From Gammaproteobacteria bacterium (lineage in GTDB: Bacteria > Pseudomonadota > Gammaproteobacteria > Competibacterales > Competibacteraceae), in assembly GCA_024235035.1 (NCBI GenBank), contig JACKNE010000012.1, positions 124,001 through 188,000 of the forward strand: DNA of 64,000 bases, in the 5' to 3' direction. Made by a program: the position numbers and the translations under genes. The notes under the pieces are model-generated. The model was not told the origin of the DNA and did not search any database. It saw only the letters and a list, made by a program, of their open reading frames with translations. Shown in pieces: positions 44,991 to 53,454 of this stretch. Position 1 is the stretch's first letter; each line of letters begins with the position of its first letter.

Positions 44991-45146
44991 TCAGGTCGAC
45001 TTACCCTCGTCCAGCAATTCCTTGATGACCATCGATGTATTGCATTCCGGACAGCGCGGCATCGCCTCTAGGGGAATGTAGATGATCATGGTGTATCGAC
45101 ATTTTGGACATTGGACCTGGATGGGTTCAGTCTTGTCGCGTTGCAT
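44991..45146 (-). CDS. 51-aa zinc-ribbon protein
   Basis: A small protein beginning MQRDKTEPIQVQCPKCRYTM. It has two CxxC knuckles (CPKC and CPEC, 18 residues apart), the geometry of a zinc ribbon. The start at 45146 has a strong AAGGAG site; a longer in-frame extension would run through the terminator upstream and is rejected. It lies between the VOC gene terminator and the amino acid transporter operon on the same strand. Function unknown; possibly a regulatory or RNA-binding accessory factor. Confidence 0.75.
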   Translation of the reverse strand: MQRDKTEPIQVQCPKCRYTMIIYIPLEAMPRCPECNTSMVIKELLDEGKST

Positions 45147-45170
45147 GAGCCAACTCCTTGCTTGAAAGAT

Positions 45171-45197
45171 AAAAAAAGCCCGGTTTTGACGCCGGGC
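45171..45197 (-). terminator. Rho-independent terminator of the VOC gene
   Basis: The stem GCCCGG (45178-45183) with CCGGGC (45192-45197) is followed on the leftward strand by seven Ts (45171-45177). It lies 31 bp beyond the stop codon of the VOC gene. Confidence 0.85.
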
Positions 45198-45227
45198 CTG
45201 CATCGGATCAGCCGCTAACGCATCAAA

Positions 45228-45704
45228 TCAGGCTTGGACCTTGGCAAACGCCTCGATCACTTCCTGCGGCGCCTGGATCAACTCGATCAGCACACCCTCG
45301 CCACATAGCGGCGTGGCTTCATTGCCCTTAGGATGCAGAAAGCAGACATCAAACCCAGCCGCACCCTTGCGGATACCACCAGGGGTAAAACGCATCCCCT
45401 TGCTGGTCAGCCATTCCACCGCCGCCGCTAAGTTATCGATCCATAACCCGATATGATTCAATTGTGGCTCATGCACCTTGGGCGCTTTGCCGGGATCGAT
45501 CGGCTGCATCAGGTCGACTTCGACCTTGAATGGTCCAGAACCGATGGCGGCGATGTCCTCATCCACATTCTCCCGCTCGCTGCGGAAGTTGCCGGTCAGG
45601 GTCAGGCCCAGGGTATCGATCCATAACCGGCTCAGCTTGCTCTTGTCCAAACCACCGATGGCGATCTGCTGGATACCGAGTACTTTGAAAGGTCTGTCGG
45701 ACAC
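45228..45704 (-). CDS. VOC superfamily protein, candidate methylmalonyl-CoA epimerase
   Basis: A 158-aa vicinal-oxygen-chelate protein with two repeated beta-alpha-beta-beta-beta modules. The second module has LNHIGLWIDNLAAAVEWL, FLHPKGNE and GVLIELIQAP, closely resembling methylmalonyl-CoA epimerase. In the first module, the position usually held by a metal-binding His (D-H-I-A) reads QQIAIG. It starts with GTG at 45704 behind AGGAGG. It is divergent from mutA-mutB, which supports the epimerase role; the identity is inferred from this context. Confidence 0.7.
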   Translation of the reverse strand: MSDRPFKVLGIQQIAIGGLDKSKLSRLWIDTLGLTLTGNFRSERENVDEDIAAIGSGPFKVEVDLMQPIDPGKAPKVHEPQLNHIGLWIDNLAAAVEWLTSKGMRFTPGGIRKGAAGFDVCFLHPKGNEATPLCGEGVLIELIQAPQEVIEAFAKVQA

Positions 45705-45755
45705 AAAAACCTCCTGTAATTCAAGAGTTGAAGTGGTGGAATATAGCCCGTTCCG

Positions 45756-45778
45756 CCTCGTTCTCCCTTAGAACGAGG
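45756..45778. repeat. Perfect 9-bp hairpin between divergent VOC and mutA genes
   Basis: The arms CCTCGTTCT (45756-45764) and AGAACGAGG (45770-45778) enclose the loop CCCTT. Since both flanking genes start here, it is not a terminator for either; it may be an operator or an intergenic repeat. Confidence 0.5.
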
Positions 45779-45958
45779 GAGAGAAGAATTGGCGGTGGGG
45801 GTTCACAAAGATCACAGACCATTTCAGTATGTCATTCAACCCAGCGATTGCAACCTCTCCCCTGGCTTTGCTTCACTGAATGAGAATTGGAAAAATCTTC
45901 GGTTATACTTTTTCACTATCGCCCACCCAACGTGTTCCAATCCCATTGGAGGATGTGC

Positions 45959-48103
45959 ATGTCAAACCCACAAACTGCGGATCTGCCCGCTCCCACTTTC
46001 GATGAATTCGCCCCTACTCCTTACGAGGAATGGCGAAAGGTCGTCGACAAGTTTCTCAAGGGCGCGCCGTTCGAAAAGCGGCTGGTCACCAAAACCTACG
46101 AAAACATCGATCTGCAACCCATGTATCGGCAGGAGGATATCGCAGGCCTGCCACAACTCGACAGTTTGCCCGGCTTCGCCCCTTATGTGCGCGGCGCCGC
46201 CCCGCTGGGCTACGTCGCCGGTAGTTGGGATGTCGCTCAGGAAATCGCCTGCGGGACGCCAGCCGCTTTCAACGCAGCCTTGCGCGCCGATCTGGCGCGC
46301 GGACAAAACGCCGTCAATCTAGTGCTGGACCGCCCAACGCTGGCGGGCATCGATGCCGACCAGGCCGAAGCCGACGAGGTGGGCAAAGGCGGTTTGTCCA
46401 TTTCCAGCGTCGATGATCTCGCCCAGGCGTTGGACGGCGTGGATCTCGAAAACACCCCACTCTTCATTCAGGCCAGCACCAGCGCCTTGACTTTCACCGC
46501 GCTGCTGGCGGCGCTGGTGAAAAAACAAGGCAAGTCGCTGGCTAAGGTGCGCGGCGCGATCGGCATGGACCCCCTAGGCCAGTTGGCGCGCGATGGCCGG
46601 CTACCCCGCGACCTGGAGGGCGTCTACGCGGTGATGGCGCAACTCACTGCCTGGGCCAAAGCCAACGCGCCACAGGTGCAGACGATCACCGTACAAGGCA
46701 GTCCCTATCACAACGGCGGCGCCAGCACCACTCAGGAGTTGGCCTTGGCGCTGGCCACCGCCGTCGAATATCTGCGCGCCATGCAGGCGCGCGGACTGAG
46801 CGTGGACGATGCGGCGCCGCGCTTCCGCTTCGCCTTTTCCATCGGCTCCAACTTCTTCATGGAAATCGCTCGACTGCGCGCTGCACGGCTGCTATGGGCC
46901 AAGATCGTCCAAGCGTTCGGCGGTCATGCCGAGTCGCAGAAGATGTGCATTCACGCCCGCACCTCGGCCTGGAACCAGACAATTTACGACCCGCACGTCA
47001 ACCTGCTGCGCGGCACTACCGAAGCATTCTCGGCGATCGTCGGCGGCTGCGACAGCTTGCACATCTCGCCCTTCGACGAGCTGGTGCGCGTTCCGGACGA
47101 CTTTTCCCGGCGCGTCGCCCGCAACGCCCATACCGTGCTGCGTGAAGAAACCCACATCACGCATACCGTCGATCCCGCAGGTGGCTCTTGGTATGTGGAA
47201 ACCCTGACCGACGCAGTGGCTCGCCAGACCTGGGCGATCTTCCAGGAGATCGAGAAACAAGGCGGCATGATGCAAGCGCTGCAAGCCGGCTGGCCGCAAG
47301 CGCAAATCGCCGACACCGCCGCCAAACGAGCCGCTAATATCGCCAAGCGCAAGGACATCTTCGTTGGCACCAACATGTATCCGAACATGAAGGAAAACCG
47401 GATCGAGCCGGCGCCGGTGGATGCGTGGGCGATCCAAACGGAGCGCACAGCGGCGCTCAACCAGTTTCGAGCGACAGCCAACGCGGACCAGAAGCAGGCC
47501 GCCCTCGATGCACTTGCCAAGGCGGGCGCAAACAGCGTCGATGCCGCGATTCAAGCCGCACTGGCCGGCGCGAGCCTGGGTGAAATCGCTCAAGCCGCAC
47601 GCACCGGCGCCAAGCCTGGCCCCACTACCAACCCCATCCATGCCCATCGCGGCGCGCAAGCGTTCGAAGCACTACGACAAGCGGCGGAAACTTATATCGC
47701 TCGCACCGGTCAGCGCCCGGTCGCGTTTCTCGCCACCATGGGACCGCTGACCCAGCACAAGGGTCGCGCCGATTTCTCGACTGCGTTCTTGGGAGTGGGC
47801 GGTTTTGAAACGATTTACCCATCCGGCTTCAGCACCCCTGAAGAAGCAGCGGACGCAGCGCTGGCTTCAGGCGCCAAAGCGGTGGTGATCTGTTCCACTG
47901 ACCCGACCTATCCCGACCTCGTTCCACCGCTGGCGCAGAAACTCAAGCAGGCCAATCCAGATCTCATCGTATTACTGGCCGGCTATCCAGCCGACCACGT
48001 CGAAGCCTTCAAGGCTGCTGGCGTGGATGATTTCATTCACCTGAACGCCAACTGCCTGGCGCTGTTGAGCACGTTGCAAAAGAAAATGGGGGTTGCCCAA
48101 TGA
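45959..48103 (+). CDS. mutA: Methylmalonyl-CoA mutase small (beta) subunit
   Basis: A 714-aa protein homologous to the catalytic subunit but non-catalytic. The TIM-barrel half is present (GSNFFMEIARLRAARLLWAK, HARTSAWNQTIYDPHVNLLR). The C-terminal B12-like domain lacks the DxHxxG motif and reads GPLTQHKGRADF instead. It pairs with the mutB product to interconvert methylmalonyl-CoA and succinyl-CoA. The ATG at 45959 is 6 nt after GGAGG. Its stop overlaps the mutB start as ATGA. Confidence 0.93.
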   Translation: MSNPQTADLPAPTFDEFAPTPYEEWRKVVDKFLKGAPFEKRLVTKTYENIDLQPMYRQEDIAGLPQLDSLPGFAPYVRGAAPLGYVAGSWDVAQEIACGTPAAFNAALRADLARGQNAVNLVLDRPTLAGIDADQAEADEVGKGGLSISSVDDLAQALDGVDLENTPLFIQASTSALTFTALLAALVKKQGKSLAKVRGAIGMDPLGQLARDGRLPRDLEGVYAVMAQLTAWAKANAPQVQTITVQGSPYHNGGASTTQELALALATAVEYLRAMQARGLSVDDAAPRFRFAFSIGSNFFMEIARLRAARLLWAKIVQAFGGHAESQKMCIHARTSAWNQTIYDPHVNLLRGTTEAFSAIVGGCDSLHISPFDELVRVPDDFSRRVARNAHTVLREETHITHTVDPAGGSWYVETLTDAVARQTWAIFQEIEKQGGMMQALQAGWPQAQIADTAAKRAANIAKRKDIFVGTNMYPNMKENRIEPAPVDAWAIQTERTAALNQFRATANADQKQAALDALAKAGANSVDAAIQAALAGASLGEIAQAARTGAKPGPTTNPIHAHRGAQAFEALRQAAETYIARTGQRPVAFLATMGPLTQHKGRADFSTAFLGVGGFETIYPSGFSTPEEAADAALASGAKAVVICSTDPTYPDLVPPLAQKLKQANPDLIVLLAGYPADHVEAFKAAGVDDFIHLNANCLALLSTLQKKMGVAQ

Positions 48104-50280
48104 GTCAAACACCGGATTTCACTGCCATGGCCTATGGCCTGGACTTCCCCAAGCCCAGTTTCGCCGAGTGGAAGGCGATGGTAGAGAAGACCACTGGCAA
48201 GACCCTGGAGCAATGGGTGTCGGCGACCATGGAGCAGATCGACGTTCATCCGCTCTACACCCGGGACGATATCCAGGATCTGAAACATCTCGGCTATGTC
48301 GCCGGGGTGCCGCCCTTCCTGCGCGGCCCCTACCCGGCTATGTACGTCACCCAACCGTGGACGGTGCGCCAGTACGCCGGTTTCTCGACGGCGGAAGAAT
48401 CCAACGCCTTTTATCGGCGCAATCTGGCGGCTGGGCAGAAAGGTTTATCCATCGCCTTCGATCTGGCCACTCATCGCGGCTACGACTCCGATCATCCGCG
48501 CGTGGTCGGCGATGTTGGCAAGGCCGGCGTAGCGATTGACTCGATTTTGGATATGGAAGTGCTATTCAGCGGTATCCCGCTGGATCAGATGTCGGTGTCG
48601 ATGACCATGAACGGCGCGGTCTTGCCCGTCCTGGCTTTCTACATCGTTTCCGCGGAGGAACAGGGCGTTCCTCACGACAAGCTGACTGGCACCATTCAGA
48701 ATGACATTCTGAAAGAGTACATGGTGCGCAACACCTATATTTATCCACCCGATCCGTCGATTCGCATCATCGGCGACATCTTTGCCTACACATCCAAGGA
48801 AATGCCGAAGTTCAACAGCATCTCCATTTCCGGCTATCACATGCAGGAAGCCGGCGCGACAGCGGATCTAGAGTTGGGCTATACGCTGGCGGATGGTTTG
48901 GAATATGTGCGCACGGGCGTCAAGGCCGGTATGGATATCGACACCTTCGCGCCGCGCCTGTCGTTCTTCTGGGCGATTGGCATGAACTACTTCATGGAAG
49001 TGGCCAAGATGCGCGCCGGGCGATTGCTGTGGGCCAAGATCATCAAGCAGTTCAATCCCAAGAACGACAAGTCGATGGCCTTGCGCACGCATAGCCAGAC
49101 CTCCGGCTGGAGCTTGACTGAGCAGGACCCGTTCAACAACGTCGCCCGCACCTGTGTCGAAGCCTTGGCGGCGGCGCTGGGGCATACCCAATCGCTGCAC
49201 ACCAATGCCTTGGACGAAGCGATTGCCTTGCCGACCGACTTTTCGGCGCGCATCGCGCGCAATACCCAGCTTTATCTCCAGGACGAAACTGCGATCTGCA
49301 AGGTGCTGGACCCGTGGGGCGGTTCGTACTACGTGGAAGCGCTGACCAATGAACTGATCAAGCGCGCCTGGGGGCATATCCAAGAGGTGGAAAGTTTAGG
49401 CGGCATGACCAAGGCCATCGAAACCGGACTGCCCAAGATGCGCATCGAGGAAGCGGCGGCGCGCAAGCAGGCGCATATCGATTCCGGCAAAGAGACGATC
49501 GTCGGCGTCAACAAGTACCGGTTGCCCAAGGAAGATCCGCTGGAGATCCTCAGCATCGACAACACGGCGGTACGTGAATCGCAAGTGCAACGCTTGCAAA
49601 AACTGCGCGCCAGTCGCGATGAGAGCAAAGTCAAAGCCTGCCTGAACGCCATTACCGAAGCCGCCAGTGCGGGTTCCGGCAACCTACTGGAGAAAGCGGT
49701 GGAAGCCGCCCGCGCGCGCGCCAGTCTGGGCGAAATCTCCGATGCGATGGAGAAGGTGTTTGGCCGACACAAAGCGATCATCCGCGCCATCTCCGGGGTG
49801 TACAGCAGCGAGTTCGGTGATGCCGAAGAAATCGCCACAGTGCGCAAGATGGCCGATGACTTCGAGCAACGCGAAGGTCGCCGGCCACGCATTCTGGTGG
49901 CCAAGATCGGCCAGGATGGGCATGATCGGGGCGCCAAGGTCATCGCGACGGCCTTTGCCGACCTGGGCTTCGACGTAGATATCGGTGCGTTGTTCCAGAC
50001 CCCAGAGGAAGTCGCTCGGCAGGCGGTGGAAAACGACGTGCATGTCGTCGGCATGAGTTCGCTGGCCGCGGGGCACAAGACCCTGCTGCCGCAACTCATT
50101 GGAGAGCTGAAGAAGTTGGGCCGCGAGGACATCATGGTCGTCGCTGGCGGCGTCATTCCTGCTCAGGACTACGAGTATCTCAAGGCCAATGGCGCTGCCG
50201 CCATCTTCGGCCCCGGCACCGTGGTGCCGATCGCCGCGCAGAAGGTGTTGGTGGAACTCAACGAGCGCTTGGCGGCGTGA
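48100..50280 (+). CDS. mutB: Methylmalonyl-CoA mutase large (alpha) subunit
   Basis: A 726-aa adenosylcobalamin-dependent mutase. The N-terminal TIM barrel contains GFSTAEESNAFYRRN, RTHSQTSGWSLTEQDP and FWAIGMNYFMEVAKMRAGR. The C-terminal B12-binding domain has GQDGHDRGAKV, whose His is the cobalt ligand, then GMSSLAAGHKTL and VVAGGVIP. It converts (R)-methylmalonyl-CoA to succinyl-CoA or the reverse. The meaB/argK chaperone gene is not in the window. Its cofactor can be finished by the cobUTCS genes at 26-29 kb. Confidence 0.96.
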   Translation: MSQTPDFTAMAYGLDFPKPSFAEWKAMVEKTTGKTLEQWVSATMEQIDVHPLYTRDDIQDLKHLGYVAGVPPFLRGPYPAMYVTQPWTVRQYAGFSTAEESNAFYRRNLAAGQKGLSIAFDLATHRGYDSDHPRVVGDVGKAGVAIDSILDMEVLFSGIPLDQMSVSMTMNGAVLPVLAFYIVSAEEQGVPHDKLTGTIQNDILKEYMVRNTYIYPPDPSIRIIGDIFAYTSKEMPKFNSISISGYHMQEAGATADLELGYTLADGLEYVRTGVKAGMDIDTFAPRLSFFWAIGMNYFMEVAKMRAGRLLWAKIIKQFNPKNDKSMALRTHSQTSGWSLTEQDPFNNVARTCVEALAAALGHTQSLHTNALDEAIALPTDFSARIARNTQLYLQDETAICKVLDPWGGSYYVEALTNELIKRAWGHIQEVESLGGMTKAIETGLPKMRIEEAAARKQAHIDSGKETIVGVNKYRLPKEDPLEILSIDNTAVRESQVQRLQKLRASRDESKVKACLNAITEAASAGSGNLLEKAVEAARARASLGEISDAMEKVFGRHKAIIRAISGVYSSEFGDAEEIATVRKMADDFEQREGRRPRILVAKIGQDGHDRGAKVIATAFADLGFDVDIGALFQTPEEVARQAVENDVHVVGMSSLAAGHKTLLPQLIGELKKLGREDIMVVAGGVIPAQDYEYLKANGAAAIFGPGTVVPIAAQKVLVELNERLAA

Positions 50281-50293
50281 TCGGATGAGGAAA

Positions 50294-50320
50294 GAGCAGG
50301 ATGGGAAATCCATCCTGCTC
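50294..50320 (+). terminator. Stem-loop just after mutB
   Basis: Perfect 11-bp arms GAGCAGGATGG (50294-50304) and CCATCCTGCTC (50310-50320), loop GAAAT, 13 bp after the stop codon. The following ATATTGT is only partly T-rich, so termination strength is uncertain. Confidence 0.6.
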
Positions 50321-50556
50321 ATATTGTCAGTGGACGTTATCGGAGTGGCGAATAACCGGCGAGCCTAGACAAAATGCAATTTTGGGTGGGCGATGTCCGA
50401 TTGACCCGCGTGATTGTGCGGTGCGGAACGCCAAGCCAATCCAAAAACATCAAAATCCCAACCAGTACCTCGACACACTGAAATCAATGCAACCCTAGCG
50501 AAATCCATTATCAAGAAACTTGCTGACGCTTGATTCAGCGTGTAGCTCTACAACCC

Positions 50557-50997
50557 ATGAAAAGCATCACGACCGACTACGAAAAGGATTTCCATGCCTG
50601 GACGCTTGAGAACGCGGAATTGTTGCGGAAACGGCGTTTTACGGAGATTGACGTGGATAATATCGCCGAGGAATTGGAAAACATGGGGCGTAGCGAACGG
50701 CATGAGTTAGTCAATCGTTTCGCCGTACTGCTTGCCCACTTGCTTAAATGGCGTTTCCAGCCCGAGCGACGCGGTAACAGTTGGCGATACACGATCGAAG
50801 AACAGCGGCGACGTATCAAGCGCCTACTGGATGAAAATCCTAGCTTAACCTCCAGACTAGAAACAGCTTTTGAAAATGCCTATGGCGACGCGATCCTGAT
50901 CGCGGCGCGAGAAATGGACTGTGACAAGCATCTCTTTCCAACCGCTTGCCCTTTCACACAAAAACAAGCGCTAAACAGTGATCATTGGCCTGATTGA
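50557..50997 (+). CDS. DUF29 family protein
   Basis: A 146-aa protein beginning MKSITTDYEKDFHAWTLENA. Recognisable DUF29 stretches are DVDNIAEELENMGRSERHEL, LLKWRFQPERRGNSW and RLLDENPSL. The family is common in cyanobacteria and some gammaproteobacteria, often near mobile DNA; no function is established. The C-terminus is shortened or divergent. The ribosome binding site is weak. It stands alone between mutB and phaC. Confidence 0.8.
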   Translation: MKSITTDYEKDFHAWTLENAELLRKRRFTEIDVDNIAEELENMGRSERHELVNRFAVLLAHLLKWRFQPERRGNSWRYTIEEQRRRIKRLLDENPSLTSRLETAFENAYGDAILIAAREMDCDKHLFPTACPFTQKQALNSDHWPD

Positions 50998-51100
50998 GCG
51001 AATCGCTTCCAGTGCGTAGAGGCGGATCAGCGCAGCGCAAACCACCAAAATTGAACGACTCCACAACTAACGGCGGAAAAGGGACCCAAGGCTAATTTTT

Positions 51101-51117
51101 CCCTATACTAAATAGGG
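51101..51117. promoter_or_regulatory. Inverted repeat overlapping a -10-like hexamer upstream of phaC
   Basis: CCCTAT (51101-51106) and ATAGGG (51112-51117) flank ACTAA and overlap a TATACT hexamer 39-44 bp before the phaC start. The arrangement could be an operator over a -10 box, but no convincing -35 was found and the repeat is short. Confidence 0.35.
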
Positions 51118-51144
51118 TGATCACTGTTGCAGAGAAGGTGTCCC

Positions 51145-52977
51145 ATGACCCAATCCACCACATCGCCCACCCCTGATCCTAAGAACGTCGATTTCAACAA
51201 GCTGGCTCAGAATCTGTCCAAAGTCGCCGAACAAAGCCAGCGGCTGTTGCAGGAATATCTCAAGCACCAGCAACGCGGCGCTCAAACGCCGCTGATCGAC
51301 CCGGCCATCATCGGTAAATCGTTTCAGGAACTGTTCCAGCAGCTACTGAAAAACCCGGACAAACTGATTCAGGCTCAAGTCGATTTCTGGAAGAATTATC
51401 TCGACCTATGGCAGCATGCTTCCAAGCGTCTGCTCGGTCACGAAACCAGCCCCATCATCGAGCCGGAATCTGGCGATAAGCGCTTCAAGGATGCGCAATG
51501 GGCCGAAAATGTCGTCTTTGACTTCATCAAACAATCCTATCTGCTGGCCGCTGACAGTCTGCAAGGCATGGTACAGGATGTCGAGGGTCTAGACGATAAA
51601 ACCGCCCGCAAGGTGCAGTTTTATACCCGCCAGTTCGTGGATGCGATGGCACCGACCAACTTTGCGCACACCAATCCCACCGTGTTGCAAGCGACCCTGG
51701 ATTCCAGCGGCGAAAACCTGCTCAAGGGCCTGCAACACATGCTGGAGGATCTGGAGCGTGGTCGCGGTCAGTTGCAGATCCGGATGACCGACTTGAACGC
51801 CTTCAAGCCCGGCGAAAACATCGCTTCGACGCCCGGCAAGGTCATCTTCCAGAACGAATTGCTGCAATTGATTCAATACAACCCGACCACGCCGACTGTC
51901 CATCAGCGACCGTTCCTGTTCGTCGCGCCCTGGATCAACAAGTTCTACATTATGGACATGCGTCCGAAGAATTCGATGGTCAAGTGGATGGTGGATCAGG
52001 GCTTCACGGTGTTCATGACCTCATGGATCAACCCCGACGAGCGTTTGGCGGAAAAATCGTTCGACGATTACATGTTGGCCTGCGTGGCGGCAATGGACGC
52101 CATCGAACAGGCCACCGGCCAACGAGAAATCAACACCGCGGGCTACTGCCTCGGCGGCACCCTGCTGCTCAGCACACTTGCCTATCTCGCCGCGCAGGGC
52201 GACGACCGAGTGAAGAGCGCCATTTGTTTCGCCTGTATGACCGACTTCAGCGAACCGGGCGAGTTGGAGGTGTTCATCGATGAAGAGCTGATCAGCCTGC
52301 TGGAGAAACAAATGGACGAGCGCGGCTATCTGGACGGCAGCCAGATGGCCGGCGTATTCAGTATGTTGCGGGCCAATGATTTGATCTGGTACTTCGTGGT
52401 CAACAATTATCTGCTGGGCAAGGACCCTTATCCCTTCGATCTGCTGTACTGGAATTCCGACTCCACACGGATGCCGAAAGCCATGCACAGCTTCTACCTG
52501 CGCAACATGTACCAGAAGAATCTGCTGCGTGAGCCAGGCGGCATCACCTTAGCCGGAACGCCCATCGACCTACGCAACATCAAAGCGCCCGTGTATTTCC
52601 TGTCGGCCAGCGAAGATCATATCGCGCCGTGGACTTCGACGTATGCCGGTACGCAGCTGGTCGGTGGACCGGTGAAATTCGTGCTGAGCGGCTCCGGGCA
52701 TATCGCCGGCGTCATCAACCCGGCGACCTCCGACAAATACGGTTATTGGATCAATCCCGATACCCCGCCCAATCCAGAGGACTGGCAAAATAGCGCCATC
52801 AAGCAGGAAGGCTCCTGGTGGCCAGACTGGTTGGCATGGTTACGGCCCAACGCCGGTCCGCAAGTCCCCGCTCGCACCCCGGGCGATGGCAAACTCAAGC
52901 CGATCGAGGACGCGCCGGGCTCTTACGTCAAGCTGCGGTATGACCAATCGACTCAAGTCGGCCATGCAGTGACGTAA
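51145..52977 (+). CDS. phaC: Class I polyhydroxyalkanoate synthase PhaC
   Basis: A 610-aa PHA polymerase joining hydroxyacyl-CoA units at the granule surface. The lipase-like box has the catalytic cysteine (C335 in TAGYCLGGTLLL). The catalytic Asp region is YFLSASEDHIAPW and the His is in SGSGHIAGVINP. The length and N-terminal domain (FVDAMAPTNFAHTNPTVL) fit class I enzymes, which prefer short-chain substrates. The ATG at 51145 follows AGAAGG. No phaA or phaB is adjacent, and the phasin gene is elsewhere in the window. Confidence 0.96.
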   Translation: MTQSTTSPTPDPKNVDFNKLAQNLSKVAEQSQRLLQEYLKHQQRGAQTPLIDPAIIGKSFQELFQQLLKNPDKLIQAQVDFWKNYLDLWQHASKRLLGHETSPIIEPESGDKRFKDAQWAENVVFDFIKQSYLLAADSLQGMVQDVEGLDDKTARKVQFYTRQFVDAMAPTNFAHTNPTVLQATLDSSGENLLKGLQHMLEDLERGRGQLQIRMTDLNAFKPGENIASTPGKVIFQNELLQLIQYNPTTPTVHQRPFLFVAPWINKFYIMDMRPKNSMVKWMVDQGFTVFMTSWINPDERLAEKSFDDYMLACVAAMDAIEQATGQREINTAGYCLGGTLLLSTLAYLAAQGDDRVKSAICFACMTDFSEPGELEVFIDEELISLLEKQMDERGYLDGSQMAGVFSMLRANDLIWYFVVNNYLLGKDPYPFDLLYWNSDSTRMPKAMHSFYLRNMYQKNLLREPGGITLAGTPIDLRNIKAPVYFLSASEDHIAPWTSTYAGTQLVGGPVKFVLSGSGHIAGVINPATSDKYGYWINPDTPPNPEDWQNSAIKQEGSWWPDWLAWLRPNAGPQVPARTPGDGKLKPIEDAPGSYVKLRYDQSTQVGHAVT

Positions 52978-53035
52978 TCACGCCAATCGAGAGTAATCAT
53001 CTACTTAGCGATCAACCGGAATCGAAGCCTCGTTA

Positions 53036-53432
53036 ATGGGTGATAACGAACGGGCAACCCGCCTCCAAGGATTATTGATCGGTACGGCGGTGGGCGATGC
53101 GCTGGGTTTGCCCGCCGAAGGACTGTCTCGCCGCCGGGTGCAGCGGCTGTACCAGGGCCAGTGGCGGCACCGGCTGATCTTCGGACGCGGCATGCTCAGC
53201 GATGATACCGAGCATATGCTCTTCGTCGCTTAAGGTTTGCTGCGCTATCTCGATTTGCCGGAACGCTTCGCCCGCCGCCTGGGTTGGAGTCTGCGCGGTT
53301 GGCTGTAGTCGCAACCGCTGTCAGCCCACAGCTTCTGGCCGCTACTTCTGGCCGGCTATTTCACTGCGCAATCTGCTTTTTCTGCTGATCGTGCTGGTGC
53401 ATGGTTTTCGGCGTTTGCTGCCAGCGTATTGA
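53036..53432 (+). pseudogene. Decayed ADP-ribosylglycohydrolase-family gene
   Basis: The first 65 codons read GLLIGTAVGDALGLPAEGLS and MLSDDTEHMLFVA, the N-terminus of an ADP-ribosylglycohydrolase (the DDTEH aspartates bind Mg). A TAA at 53231-53233 interrupts it, yet the same frame continues recognisably (GLLRYLDLPERFARRLGWSL, then RGWL) to a TAG. A short hydrophobic stretch in another frame, ending near 53432, may be the old C-terminus. Most of the enzyme is missing. It lies between phaC and the end of a leftward AAA gene. Confidence 0.75.
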
Positions 53433-53454
53433 CCGATTGCGTAGTCACTTCACG

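Noticed and set aside
53202..53432. Separate 76-codon hydrophobic ORF downstream of the ADP-ribosylglycohydrolase fragment
   Set aside because: More likely a frame-shifted remnant of the same decayed gene than an independent gene.
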